NCBI GenBank assembly: GCA_964652205.1
Contig: CAZZAO010000035.1
Coordinates: forward strand, 1 to 42,892
Origin: ZC4RG36 sp964652205
GTDB taxonomy: Bacteria > Chloroflexota > Anaerolineae > Aggregatilineales > Phototrophicaceae
Length of the DNA stretch: 42,892 nucleotides
Reading direction: 5' to 3'
Position 1 is the stretch's first letter; the number at the start of each line of letters is the position of its first letter. The position numbers were made by a program, and so were the translations under genes. The notes under the pieces are model-generated. The model did no database searches. It was given only the letters and a program-made list of their open reading frames with translations, and was not told the origin of the DNA. This document shows, in pieces, positions 14,944 through 23,900 of this stretch.

Positions 14944-15636
14944 GTGAACTTCTCGCGCGCCTTTTCCTACATTTTTGAGGATCGCAACTGGCCGACCAAA
15001 GTTGGCATGACGCTGCTGGTGACAGCGGCGGCGCTGCTGCTGACACCAGCCATCGTCGGCCTCGGCATCTGGATGGTGGTTCTCGGCTACCAGTCCGACC
15101 TCGTCCGCAACTGGCGCGCGGGCGTCCCATATCCGCTGCCGCCGTGGGGCCAGTGGGAAACACACTTGAGAATCGGCGCGAACATCCTCGGCGCAACCAT
15201 CGTCTACAACCTGCCGAATCTCCTGATAAGCTGCTGCATCTCATTCGTCGCGCCGAGCATGGGCGCGAGCTTCACCGGCGCTGGCATCACGCTGATCTCG
15301 ATCTGCTGCGTCATCCCGGTGCTGCTGGTTTATAACGCCCTCGTCTGGCCGATGCTGGCGCTCGGTATGGCGCTCTATCAGGATGAGGGGCATATTGGCG
15401 TCTATTTTCAGTTCAGCCGACTCTTGACGCTCGTCCGCCAGTCCGGCGATCTGACGATCCGCTACGTGCTGATGAGCGCCGCTGCTGGCCTGATCTTCGC
15501 GCTGCTCTCGGCCACGGTGGTGGGCGGAATTGCTGTGCTGGCGCTGTCGCTCCCGGTCATGGGCGCGCTCACCGGCCAGTATACGCTCCGCATCGTCGGC
15601 AAGCCGCGTCTGCCAGCCCCGCGCCTCTACCGCTAG
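14944..15636 (+). CDS. DUF4013 membrane protein
   Basis: This 230-residue polytopic membrane protein of the DUF4013 family is recognised by the N-terminal GYQSDLVRNWRAGVPYPLPPW motif, after the first helix, and by about five or six hydrophobic segments. The start is GTG at 14944, with AGGGG (14932-14936) seven bases upstream. A second well-placed GGAG (14911-14914) serves an ATG at 14919 in another frame, which opens a 19-codon reading frame running through this GTG start and stopping at 14978. That might be a leader, or chance. Function is unknown. It lies between a glycosyltransferase and a small membrane protein on the same strand. Confidence 0.88.
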   Translation: MNFSRAFSYIFEDRNWPTKVGMTLLVTAAALLLTPAIVGLGIWMVVLGYQSDLVRNWRAGVPYPLPPWGQWETHLRIGANILGATIVYNLPNLLISCCISFVAPSMGASFTGAGITLISICCVIPVLLVYNALVWPMLALGMALYQDEGHIGVYFQFSRLLTLVRQSGDLTIRYVLMSAAAGLIFALLSATVVGGIAVLALSLPVMGALTGQYTLRIVGKPRLPAPRLYR

Positions 15637-15665
15637 CCATCCCCCTGAGAGAGTAGAGCATTCTT

Positions 15666-15845
15666 ATGAAACTGGGACTGAATGTTGTCGCGGTTCTGCT
15701 GTTCCTGATGGGCGCTGTCTGGTTCTTTCAGGGTATCGGCGTCATCAAAGGCAGCTTTATGACCGGGACGGCGCAGTGGACGCTGATCGGCGCGGCTCTG
15801 ATGATCGGCAGCGTCGGCCTGCTGATCTACGCCGGTCGGCGCTGA
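15666..15845 (+). CDS. Small conserved two-helix membrane protein (59 aa)
   Basis: This 59-residue protein begins MKLGLNVVAVLLFLMGAVWF. It has two hydrophobic helices (about 5-24 and 38-56) separated by the loop QGIGVIKGSFMTGTAQWT, and an Arg-Arg end. The loop pattern (QGxGxxxGSFMTG..W) is one I recognise from short hypothetical proteins in many bacteria; no function is known. The 29-base gap after the DUF4013 gene suggests co-transcription. It converges on the next gene with six bases between stop codons. Confidence 0.85.
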   Translation: MKLGLNVVAVLLFLMGAVWFFQGIGVIKGSFMTGTAQWTLIGAALMIGSVGLLIYAGRR

Positions 15846-15851
15846 CGTAAA

Positions 15852-17336
15852 TTACCCGACCGTCGTGACCGCCTTGGTGCTTTCCGGCGCGCTCGACTCG
15901 CCAGTGTACGACACTTTCCAGATGTGGCCGTAGATCGAGTCTGCGATCACCAGCGAGCCGTCGGGCGCGACGGCCACATCGACCGGACGGATCAGCCCGG
16001 TCACGAACGGCGTCGGTCGATAAGTCGAGAGCTTCGTCGGGTCAGTTGGCACGGTTTTCGGGTCGATCCAGACGACGCGCTGACCGTTGTCGCCGCGATT
16101 CCACAGCGTCACAAACAGCGTATCGAACATGTTGGCCGGGAATTGATGTCCCTCGTAGGCCACCAGACCGCGCGGCAGCGTGTATGGCGGGAAGCTCAGC
16201 AGGTCGGGCGTCACGTCGAGCTTGCCGGTCTGCGGCGGGCAGTTGTCACAGCCGCGCAGCCGCCAGAACGGCCAGCCATAATTTGCGCCGGGGTTGATCT
16301 TCAGCAGCCGGTCGCCGCTGCCGGAAAGCAGGCCGTTGTCGGTGGCGTAGAACTGGCCGTCGCTGGTGAAGGTCAGGTCATAGGGGTTGCGGATACCTGT
16401 GGCGAAGGCTTCAACTTCGCCGGTGTGCGGCTGAATCCGCAGGATAGCGGCTTCGAGCGGCTCGACGGTCGCGTACTGCGAGCGCGGGCCGGGGGGTGGC
16501 TCGGCCTGATCGGTCAGCGCGCCGATTCCCATATACAGGTAGCCATCCGGCCCGAAGACCAGACCGTTAGGCTGGTTGTTGATGATCTGGAAGCAGCAGG
16601 GCAGGTCGGTCAGCACTGCCTCGGTCGTGCCGTCCGGCTCGACGCGCCACAGGCCGCCGCTATGTTCCGGCGTCACGCGCCCGCTGACGTACAGGACGTC
16701 AGTTCCCGGCTGGAAGGCGAGGCCAATCGGCGAGATCAGGTCGCCGCTGTAGCGCGCTGCCGAGCCGTCGTCGTTCATGACGTAGACCGCGCCGCTGCGC
16801 GTGCCGTTTTCCAGCACAGTCGCATACAACCGACCGTCCGGCCCGTAAGTGATCTGCATCGGCTGGCCGGGGAAGCGCCCGACGTGCGACAGCGTGAAGC
16901 CGGACGGAACCTGAATCCGGCGCATGAACCCGGCGATGTCGTCCTCACAGGGAAAGTCGTGGCATGTCCAGCCGTCGGTAGCCGAAAGCGGGACGTTGGC
17001 GGGGAAGCGCGCGCCCGGAGCGCCGACATCTGAGGGCGCAGTCAGCGTCAGCAGCGGCTGTGTCGGTGCGGGGGTTGGCGTGTTGCTCGGCGTCGGGGTG
17101 AGCGTCGGGGTGAGCGTCGGCGTCAGCGTCTCGGTCGGCGTCGGCGTGGTCGTCGGCGTCAGTGACGGCGTCCAGGTTGGCGTCGGCGTGTAGACCGGCG
17201 CGTCGTTAATGGTCGGCGGTACGGTCGCCTGAAAAGCGACCTGACTGGCCTGCGGAGCGCAGGCGACGATGAACGCGATCAGCAAAAGCGCGACAGTGGG
17301 GATGCGCGCTGGAATAAGCAGGCGGGAAAAGTTCAC
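15852..17336 (-). CDS. PQQ-dehydrogenase-like (glucose/sorbosone dehydrogenase fold) lipoprotein
   Basis: This 494-residue predicted lipoprotein has a hydrophobic leader ending in the lipobox FIVAC (Cys26). A 45-residue Thr/Pro linker (repeating TPTPT/TLTPTLTPT) follows, then a six-bladed soluble glucose dehydrogenase-like propeller from about residue 130. Family motifs are NQPNGLVFGPDGYLYMG, RNPYDLTFTSDG and INPGANYGWPFW. The HNGGQL motif of the true PQQ sugar dehydrogenases is replaced by NQPNGL, so the catalytic His appears absent and enzyme activity is doubtful. Compare the intact paralogue at 39397. It starts at GTG 17336. The linker DNA (about 17080-17190) is a GGCGTC/GGGGTGAGCGTC hexamer-like repeat prone to length change. 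Confidence 0.88.
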   Translation of the reverse strand: MNFSRLLIPARIPTVALLLIAFIVACAPQASQVAFQATVPPTINDAPVYTPTPTWTPSLTPTTTPTPTETLTPTLTPTLTPTPSNTPTPAPTQPLLTLTAPSDVGAPGARFPANVPLSATDGWTCHDFPCEDDIAGFMRRIQVPSGFTLSHVGRFPGQPMQITYGPDGRLYATVLENGTRSGAVYVMNDDGSAARYSGDLISPIGLAFQPGTDVLYVSGRVTPEHSGGLWRVEPDGTTEAVLTDLPCCFQIINNQPNGLVFGPDGYLYMGIGALTDQAEPPPGPRSQYATVEPLEAAILRIQPHTGEVEAFATGIRNPYDLTFTSDGQFYATDNGLLSGSGDRLLKINPGANYGWPFWRLRGCDNCPPQTGKLDVTPDLLSFPPYTLPRGLVAYEGHQFPANMFDTLFVTLWNRGDNGQRVVWIDPKTVPTDPTKLSTYRPTPFVTGLIRPVDVAVAPDGSLVIADSIYGHIWKVSYTGESSAPESTKAVTTVG

Positions 17337-17655
17337 GGCGATTCCATCACTTCGGCAAACAAACTACCCGTGCGATTATACACACACGCGCGCCGATTTG
17401 ACCGGCGTTCCTGTGGTCTGCGGCCTACTGGTGACGGGGGACGTGAATATCATCTGCGGCAGATGCAAGCGCCATTATCTGCCGGGCGGATTGTTCGCGC
17501 TCGCCACAGGGATTCAGGTGGATTGGGTATCGGTCGCGCGCCATGTGTCAGGTTGCAGACAGCGGAGCATGGCTCAAAACTGCCCGTCGATGCGTTAAAT
17601 CGACCATCAAAAAGACCCGCCTGGGCGGGTCTTTCGTGATCGACCTTAGCTGTCC
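17337..17655. other. Intergenic region with one terminator
   Basis: The 319 bases between two minus-strand genes hold the HEAT-gene terminator (17611-17634). Otherwise they look non-coding. A 51-codon plus-strand frame from GTG 17443 with a CxxC pair was considered but has no good start signal. Confidence 0.5.
17611..17634 (-). terminator. Rho-independent terminator of the HEAT-repeat gene
   Basis: A perfect 11-bp inverted repeat, AAAGACCCGCC and GGCGGGTCTTT, surrounds a two-base centre. Read on the minus strand it ends in TTTTT. It lies 21 bases beyond the stop of the HEAT-repeat gene. Confidence 0.9.
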
Positions 17656-18459
17656 TTAAATCACCATGCCGAAACTGGTATCACTCAGCTTCTTGATGGC
17701 GTCGAAGGCGGCGTCCTGCACCATCGTGTCCTGGTCGTCGATGGCGTGAACGAGCGCGTCCATCGCCCGCTTGTCGCCCAGTCGTCCGAGCGCTTCGGCG
17801 GCGGCGCGGCGGACCCACTCGCTGCTATCGGCCAGCGCAGCAATCAGCGCGTCATAGGCGCGGCTATCGCCGAGCCGTCCGAGCGCCTCGGTCGAGACTT
17901 CGCGCAGGGTGCTGTCGTCGTGCGTGGTGAGCGCCAGCAGCGGCTCGACGGCGCGGACGTCGGCCAGCCAACCAAGCGCTTCGATGGCGGCGCTCTGCGA
18001 GATGGCGGTATCGCGCTCCAGCCGGTCGAGCAACCGCTCGGTCTGCCGGGTGTCACCGGTGCGGCCAATCATCTGCAGCAGGATGCCCTGCTGTGTCTCA
18101 TCGAGCAGGCCAGCATCAAGCGCAGTCACCAGTTGATCGGCGAGGTCGGTATCGCCCATCTCGATCATGTCCATCAGCCCGTGACGCAGGCGCATCCCGA
18201 TATTGAGCTTCATTAGCTCCCAGATGCGGCTGGATGGGTCGTTCAGCAGCAGCTCGATGATCGGCATCACGGCGCTGGTATGGCCGAGCTTGACCAGCCC
18301 GGAGACGCAGGCGTACTGAACCTTCGAGTTGTCATCGGGCAGGGTGGCGATCAGATGCTCGACGGCGCGGGTGTCCTTCGACTCGCCGAGCTTGCGGGCG
18401 GCCTCATAGCGCACGGCAGCATCGTCGTGGCGCAGGTCTAGAATCGTCTGCTCAATCAT
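17656..18459 (-). CDS. HEAT-repeat protein (PBS lyase HEAT-like)
   Basis: This 267-residue alpha-solenoid is built of PBS-lyase-type HEAT repeats: VRYEAARKLGESKDTRAVEHLI, VQYACVSGLVKLG, VRRAAAEALGRLGDKRAMDALV. These follow the pattern xVRxxAAxALGxLGDxRAxxxLI. ATG 18459 is chosen because AGGA stands six bases before it; the frame is open for 23 more codons upstream but without a ribosome binding site. The middle third (about 85-150) is less regular. No catalytic motif is present; such proteins act as scaffolds or, near phycobilin genes, as chromophore lyases, but nothing here suggests the latter. Confidence 0.9.
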   Translation of the reverse strand: MIEQTILDLRHDDAAVRYEAARKLGESKDTRAVEHLIATLPDDNSKVQYACVSGLVKLGHTSAVMPIIELLLNDPSSRIWELMKLNIGMRLRHGLMDMIEMGDTDLADQLVTALDAGLLDETQQGILLQMIGRTGDTRQTERLLDRLERDTAISQSAAIEALGWLADVRAVEPLLALTTHDDSTLREVSTEALGRLGDSRAYDALIAALADSSEWVRRAAAEALGRLGDKRAMDALVHAIDDQDTMVQDAAFDAIKKLSDTSFGMVI

Positions 18460-18644
18460 GCGGTGTCCTGTCTCAGTTTCAAGTGAACTGGAGGAACGGA
18501 AGCGGGTCTGTTGAGGCGTGTTCCTCACAATGTCCAGACGGTTTTACACCCCTTCATATTACGCGATGACGGGTCATGGCGGCGTAAGAAGTCTCTTAGA
18601 AAGGTCAGGGTATCAGCTCTGGTTTCCAACCGGGTCGGACCCTA

Positions 18645-18802
18645 TTGCCGGAGGCTAAAGCCGTCCGGCAAGCCAAAAGAAGCTGGCTCAAGCCAGCTAA
18701 AAACTTCCATTCTATATTTTCAGTTGTCTCTGGCTGATAATGGTTTTTAGCCCACTGAAGCGGGCTTCAGTTAGCTTGCCGGACGGCTTTAGTCTCCGGC
18801 AA
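18645..18802. repeat. Inverted-repeat element with nested hairpins (MITE-like)
   Basis: Arms of 29 bases (18645-18673 and 18774-18802), starting TTGCCGGAG on each strand, match at 28 of 29 positions and flank 100 bases. Inside are an 8-bp hairpin AGCTGGCT/AGCCAGCT (18681-18698) and a smaller one AGCCC/GGGCT (18749-18766). The element fills the gap between the HEAT gene and the phosphopantetheinyl transferase and ends 16 bases from the latter's stop. It could be a non-autonomous mobile repeat, a terminator-like structure, or both. No flanking target duplication was obvious. The remaining gap (18460-18644) has nothing recognisable. Confidence 0.8.
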
Positions 18803-18817
18803 AGTGGCCGCAATGGC

Positions 18818-19471
18818 TCATAAATTCCACGCCCGCTGCTCGACTGCCCAATTATTCCCTTCGGCGGCGACAGCCCCGGCGCAGTCACCCGCTATCGTCA
18901 GCGTTCGTACTGTCCAACCGGGCATAGACGCTGCTGCGACCTGATCGAGCGGGATCAACAACCCCCTGCCGATGGCCTTCACGAACGCTTCTTTCCGTGT
19001 CCATGCAGCATAGAAGGCGGGAATCCGGTCATCCGCCGGGAACGAATGCCAGTCCTGCCGCTCGCTGTCGCTGAAAATTCGCGCCGCAAGCTCGTCGATC
19101 TCAGCGAGCGGACGAATCAGCTCGACGTCGACGCCGACCGGGCGCGTCGGCGTGACGGCGATCAGCGCCAGCCCGTGCGACTTGCTGACGTTAAATTCGA
19201 GCCTGTGCGGGTTGCCCATGATGAACGGCTTGCCGTAGGCGCTGCGCTGAAACGCGATCTCGCGCGGTGGCTGACCGAGATAATCTGCCAGCAATAGACG
19301 CAGCGCGGCGCGGCGGACGATGAAGCGCGTCTGATCGAGCGGTTGCTGAAAGCGCGCGGCCCGCTGGCGTTCTTCATCGGAGAGGCAGCGCGCCAGCTCG
19401 CGCGCCCTCTCGGCTGGCTGATCCAGCGCGACTGTCCAGACGGTGATGGCGTTGGGTATCAGCTGGCCCAT
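18818..19471 (-). CDS. 4'-phosphopantetheinyl transferase, Sfp type
   Basis: This 217-residue enzyme transfers phosphopantetheine from CoA to a Ser of acyl or peptidyl carrier proteins. The Mg2+/CoA-binding motifs of the Sfp/AcpT family are present: GVDVE (113-117) and WTRKEAFVKAIGRGL (157-171), with FNVSKSHG (93-100) before them. The length matches Sfp-type rather than the shorter AcpS type. It lies seven bases after dtd in the same direction, so the two are likely one transcript. No polyketide or peptide synthase lies in this window, so the carrier-protein partner is elsewhere. Confidence 0.93.
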   Translation of the reverse strand: MGQLIPNAITVWTVALDQPAERARELARCLSDEERQRAARFQQPLDQTRFIVRRAALRLLLADYLGQPPREIAFQRSAYGKPFIMGNPHRLEFNVSKSHGLALIAVTPTRPVGVDVELIRPLAEIDELAARIFSDSERQDWHSFPADDRIPAFYAAWTRKEAFVKAIGRGLLIPLDQVAAASMPGWTVRTLTIAGDCAGAVAAEGNNWAVEQRAWNL

Positions 19472-19478
19472 GCTGCCG

Positions 19479-19931
19479 TCAGGACAATTCCGCCGTATCG
19501 AGGATGATCGTCACCGGGCCGTCATTATCAATCTCGACCCGCATCATCGCGCCGAAGATGCCGTACTCGACCCGCTGAATGCCTTCGGCGCGCAGTCGCT
19601 CGCCGTACAACTCGACCAGCGGCGCAGCGATGTCCGGCGCAGCGGCGTCGATGAAGCTGGGGCGGCGACCTTTACGCATATCGGCGTAGAGCGTGAACTG
19701 CGAGACGACCAGCACGCCGCCGCCGACGTCGAGCGCCGACAGATTCATCTTGCCTGCTTCGTCCTCAAAGACGCGCAGGTTGGCGGTTTTTCGCGCCAGC
19801 AGCTCGGCTTCAGCAGCGCTGTCGCCGTGTGTCACGCCGACCAGCGCCACGAATCCGCGCTCAACTGCGCCGGTCACACGCCCTTCGACGGTGACGCTGC
19901 CGCGAGTCACACGCTGTAGGATCACGCGCAT
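19479..19931 (-). CDS. dtd: D-aminoacyl-tRNA deacylase
   Basis: This 150-residue protein hydrolyses D-amino acids (notably D-Tyr) and glycine from mischarged tRNAs. The family signatures SQFTLYAD (77-84) and the cross-subunit Gly-cisPro motif NDGPVT (136-141) are both present, and the length is exactly typical. The N-terminal MRVILQRVTRGSV is the usual Dtd start. A good promoter lies 30-60 bases upstream, and the phosphopantetheinyl transferase follows closely. Confidence 0.97.
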   Translation of the reverse strand: MRVILQRVTRGSVTVEGRVTGAVERGFVALVGVTHGDSAAEAELLARKTANLRVFEDEAGKMNLSALDVGGGVLVVSQFTLYADMRKGRRPSFIDAAAPDIAAPLVELYGERLRAEGIQRVEYGIFGAMMRVEIDNDGPVTIILDTAELS

Positions 19932-19960
19932 CAGGATTTTCTCCGTCTATTACGGCGCTG

Positions 19961-19989
19961 ATCTTACGCCGTTCGTAGTGGAGCGTCAA
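19961..19989 (-). promoter_or_regulatory. Promoter of dtd
   Basis: On the minus strand TTGACG (19989-19984) is followed after exactly 17 bases by TAAGAT (19966-19961), within GCGTAAGAT. This is one of the best-matching promoters in the window and drives dtd and the phosphopantetheinyl transferase. Confidence 0.65.
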
Positions 19990-20016
19990 CGAAGCGAGCT
20001 TGCCGGGACTTCGTTG
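19987..20016 (-). terminator. Hairpin after the toxin gene
   Basis: CAACGAAG (19987-19994) and CTTCGTTG (20009-20016) form a perfect 8-bp stem with a 14-base loop, six bases beyond the vapC stop. There is no T-run, so termination is uncertain. One arm overlaps the -35 box of the dtd promoter by three bases. Confidence 0.4.
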
Positions 20017-20021
20017 AAGAA

Positions 20022-20441
20022 TTACCAGTCGGTGACCACGACACCTGAAGCGATAATCAGTGGGTCTGCCGTAATCAGCGGCGCGCTAAGCCGTCGCGCA
20101 ACGCCTGCAATAATACGGTCGTGCATTTCTGGAATGACTGCGTCGCGCTCGAATTCCAATATCTGATAGGCATCAAGCGGAACAGTTGTGAAGTAGGCTG
20201 TTTCGAGCAGCGCAGTATAAACGGCTCTATAGCTTTCAAACCACTTATTTTTAGCGTTGGCGTAATACATTTCGGCCAGCACAATTGCTGGCAGAATCAG
20301 TTGTGTGTTGCCATGTTCTGCCGCCCTGAGAATGGATAAGGCTCTGGCACTTAGCTTTATATCGCCGGTCAGATACCAGATCAGTGCATGGGTATCGACA
20401 ACATAAAGCGGCTCAATCCTTGCTGCCGAAGAACTCGTCAA
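20022..20441 (-). CDS. vapC: VapC-type PIN-domain toxin
   Basis: This 139-residue PIN-domain ribonuclease is the likely toxin of a type II toxin-antitoxin pair. The four acidic Mg2+ ligands are visible: Asp16 in VVDTHALIWYL, Glu57 in VLAEMYYA, Asp108 in MHDRIIAGVARRL and Asp126 in LITADPLI. VapC proteins cleave tRNA or rRNA. The start is TTG at 20441, two bases after AGGA. The gene overlaps the upstream antitoxin by 29 bases, typical of coupled toxin-antitoxin translation. The local base composition is visibly AT-richer than the flanking genes, fitting horizontal transfer. The family symbol is used in its general sense. Confidence 0.9.
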   Translation of the reverse strand: MTSSSAARIEPLYVVDTHALIWYLTGDIKLSARALSILRAAEHGNTQLILPAIVLAEMYYANAKNKWFESYRAVYTALLETAYFTTVPLDAYQILEFERDAVIPEMHDRIIAGVARRLSAPLITADPLIIASGVVVTDW

Positions 20442-20829
20442 GTTCCTGCTCCCATTCGCTGCTGATGGCCTGTAATTGCGAGTGCAAGTCTTCGACGCTT
20501 ATGTCCGGCACGTTGGGATTGGCGAACTTCCCGTACAGACTTTCGGTCTTTTTTTGTGTCCCATATTTTTTGCGATTAGCCAGCTCATCGAGCAGTTCTT
20601 GTGGGTGCGGATGTCGGTAAGGGTCAACGAATTCAGAACCGCGCGCATATTCCCAGGAATCCCGAATGGGCTGCCATGCTTTTTCGTCAGACTGCGGCAT
20701 ACTGGCAGGCCGATTCTTCGCGTGTTCTGCCGCCTGCTGGACGCGCAAATGCAGGATGAGCCGATTCTGCTCATCTTCTTTCAACTGCTCCGCGAGCTTA
20801 ACTACAGCGTTATATTCAATATCGGCCAT
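20413..20829 (-). CDS. Antitoxin partner of the PIN toxin (VapB-like C-terminus)
   Basis: This 138-residue protein lies upstream of and overlaps the PIN toxin. The C-terminal 35 residues (LYGKFANPNVPDISVEDL...EWEQELDEFF) resemble the toxin-binding tail of VapB-type antitoxins, rich in Asp/Glu and Trp. The N-terminal part (VVKLAEQLKEDEQNRLILHL) resembles the short helical segment found in antitoxins of many PIN and RelE pairs; it is not a clear DNA-binding fold to my eye. At 138 residues it is longer than the usual 70-90. The middle (about 45-95) is hydrophilic and unassigned. The start at 20829 has GAGGT seven bases upstream; an ATG at 20865 is possible. Confidence 0.8.
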   Translation of the reverse strand: MADIEYNAVVKLAEQLKEDEQNRLILHLRVQQAAEHAKNRPASMPQSDEKAWQPIRDSWEYARGSEFVDPYRHPHPQELLDELANRKKYGTQKKTESLYGKFANPNVPDISVEDLHSQLQAISSEWEQELDEFFGSKD

Positions 20830-20863
20830 AATCGTGACCTCGTGCCTGCCTTCGTACCCTTTC

Positions 20864-20869
20864 ATTATA
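20864..20869 (-). promoter_or_regulatory. -10 element of the toxin-antitoxin operon
   Basis: TATAAT on the minus strand (20869-20864), within GCGTATAAT, lies 34 bases before the antitoxin ATG. The best -35 is a weak CTGATT 16 bases upstream. It is divergent from the kinase-like gene's promoter. Confidence 0.5.
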
Positions 20870-20940
20870 CGCGACCTTCAGGGACAATCAGCGGGCCAAA
20901 TATTGTGGTGAATTTGTGTGCGGTTTGACTTCGGTACCCT

Positions 20941-20969
20941 TTGCGGCGTTCTCCCCGCGCGCGTACAAT
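20941..20969 (+). promoter_or_regulatory. Promoter of the kinase-like gene
   Basis: TTGCGG (20941-20946) and TACAAT (20964-20969) are separated by 17 bases. TACAAT ends 25 bases before the ATG, and the strong ribosome binding site GGGGAGGGG lies between. Confidence 0.55.
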
Positions 20970-20994
20970 TAGTCACAGAGGGGGAGGGGTCTGC

Positions 20995-23900
20995 ATGGCT
21001 GATAGTTTATTTGATGACAGATACCGTTACGATTACATCTATCCACGTGGCCGCTCCGGTGAGACGCTTCGCGCCGTCGACACGAAGGATGAAGACCGCC
21101 CGGTTGTCATCAAGCGTCCCGCGCCCAATGATGCCCCGCCGATCCGCGCCGGGCAGGAAGTCAGTATCCTCAACGAGCGTAAAGCGCTCATGCGGCTGGT
21201 CGGTCAGCCCGCCCTGACCGCGCTGCTCGGAACCGGCCAGTTTTACGCAGGCGGCGTCCCTCATCAGTATATTGTCATGGAGCGCGCCGAAGGTCAGGTC
21301 GTCGCCGACATGGTGCTCGAAGCGGCAGCCCGCGGCGAGCGGATGCCTGAGCTGGAAATGCTCGTCATTATCGACGCCCTGCTCGAACTCCTCAGCGCCG
21401 CCCACAGCCACGATATTGTCTACAATGACGTCGACGCCAAGCACCTGTTCTGGAACCGCGACAGCTACCGCCTCAAGATGATTGACTGGGGCAACGCGGT
21501 TTTCCTCGAAGGCGATGACAGCACCGCGCAGGGTGTCAGCCGTCAGAGCGATATTTACCAGATCGGCGAGCTGCTCTATTTCATCCTGACCGGCGGCGGG
21601 CGCGTCGAGGTAGCGCACAGCGCGGGCGACGATTTTCGGCTCGATTTTGGCCCCGATGCCGAGCGTATCCATTCTCGCCTTCAGGCGATTGTCACCCGCG
21701 CGCTCCATCCGAACGTCAAGCTGCGTTACCGCGCTATCGACGAGTTTCGCAAGGAACTGGCCGATTACCGCGCGCCGCTCGAACGCGAGCGCGGCAGCAT
21801 TATTGGCCGCGTCAATGAGCGGCTCAAGCGCGACCGCAGCAAGGACGAATTACAAAATCTGGTCAGGGCGCTCGAACCCGCGCAGGCGATGGACCCCGGC
21901 TTTCCGCAGACGCGGCAGGTGCGCAGCGAAATCCTCGACCGCCTGAGCGATATTGAAGTCGCCGCCGACCTCGACGCCGCGCGGATTTACCTCGAAAGTG
22001 GCAATTGGACGCGCGCCGTCTCGCTGCTTGACGAACTGCGAACACGCGCGCGCGGCGACACCGCCGCCGTCATCGACCTGCTGCTCGACTGGGCCAAGCT
22101 GCTCCACGATGCCGACGTCCGCCCGACGCCGCCCGCCGTCGTCGACGCCGTCGGGATGGTGTTCGAGGGGGAATTGGCCCCGGCAGCAACGCTGCTGCAA
22201 ACCCAGGATGACCCGCGCGACGAAGCCCGCCGACTCCAGTGGCTGCTGGCCGAGCGTATTTCCGCGCGCACGCCCGATATTCTGCTGCTGCGCCCGAACC
22301 TCTACCGGCTCGATCTGGCGCTGGCACAGTTGAGCAGCGAAGATGTCCCGGTCAATGAAGCGCGCGCCCTGCTGGCCGACATCTGGACGGCGCTCGACGC
22401 GATTTCTACCACCACCGACGTCAGCCTGATCGCTTTCCGCGACCGCTACCGCAAGATCGTCGATCAGATGGCCGCCGTCTCAACGCTGCTCGACGCGCTG
22501 AACGCCACCTATCGATTGCCCAACCGCAAGCTGCCGCTCTCATCGCTCGAACGGGCGATGAACGCGACGATGGCGCTGGCCGATAATATGCACGTCGTCG
22601 GCAAGCAGGCCACCGCCAGCCCGCGCGACGCCATGACTGCGCTCGACGCCAGCCGCGCTATTGACCCGTCGAGCCGCGCCTGGGATGCCATCGGCCAGAT
22701 GCTCGACAATCTCTATCAGAAGCTCGGTGGCTATCAGACCTACGTTCCCTCTGCCGATGGCTCTGACCTCGATGCCTGGTTGCAAACCGCGCAGCATGAT
22801 CTCCAGCCGTTCTCTGAGCGGCTGTTCGACGAGCTGCTGGTGACGATTATTCGCGGCCTACAAACCGCCGAGCGCGCCTGGCAGAATTACGCCGCCGCGT
22901 CTGTCAACGGCAGTCGCATCGGCTCGCTGACCGCGCTGACGCAGGCTACCGACGCGGTTTCAACCGTCAGCCCGACGCTGGCCGGTTGGTTCAACCAGCT
23001 TCGCTCGCTGATTAACAACGCTCAGTACGTCGAGCGGCACGCGCTGTTTGGCGGCCTGGGCCGCGCGCTGGCCGATGGCTGGCTGGCCTACGATGCCGGA
23101 CGGCTGGCGGATGCTGAACGGCTCGGCGGTCAGGCGTTCGAGATTGCGCGTAACGACGTCGAGCGTTTTGCTGCCCGCCGCCTGCGCGAACTGGCCGAGA
23201 ACACGCGCGGCTGGGTTGAGCGCAACGGCATCAGCGACGCTAAACGAACCCAGGCGTCATTGGCCGTCGTCGAAGCGCTCTATACCGTCGAGGAAAGCAA
23301 CACCCGCGACAGCTTCACCGCGCAGATGCCGAGCAAGGAAACCTATCTCAAGGCGATGGGCAAGGCGCTGGTCGATCTGTTCGCCCGCAGCAGCACCGCC
23401 GCGACTCGTCTGCTGTTCTTCAACTATCTGCTGCTCGGCGCGCTCGACGCCCACGAAGGCTCGCTCGAAGACGCGGCTTTCTGGCGAGAAGCCGCCGTCC
23501 GCACGCTCGGCGAGCCGGGAGCCAAACACACCGCCACCCGCGTCCTCGATGATTTCCTCGCCCGCCGTCGTGATGTCAACGCCGCCGCCGAGCTGCTTGA
23601 CAGCGTCAGCAGTAAGCGCTCGCTGGCGCGGCTGGAGGAGTCGCGCAAAAGCCTTGAAGCTAACCCGCAGGCGCGGATGATGTCGGCGGGCGTGTACGGC
23701 TTGCGCGAGATCGAGGCTGCGCTGCGCGATTGGTCGGACGGCGAATTCAAGGCCGCCGGATTGAAGCTGGAAAATGCCTCGAAGTCGATTGCCGAAGTCG
23801 AGGCGCAGGCCGCTGTTTCGCTCGCTCATTACCGAACCTTCCTGCTCAATCTGCTGGCCGGTTCTGCCGAGTTGTACACCGTCTCGCGCTCGATCATCCA

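Noticed and set aside
17080..17190. Regular GGCGTC-like units that could suggest a repeat array
   Set aside because: They encode the Thr/Pro linker of the lipoprotein on the minus strand; there is no spacer structure as in CRISPR.
17443..17598. A 51-codon plus-strand frame starting GTG with a CxxC pair
   Set aside because: The G-run lies only two bases before the GTG, the composition is not convincing, and no family was recognised.
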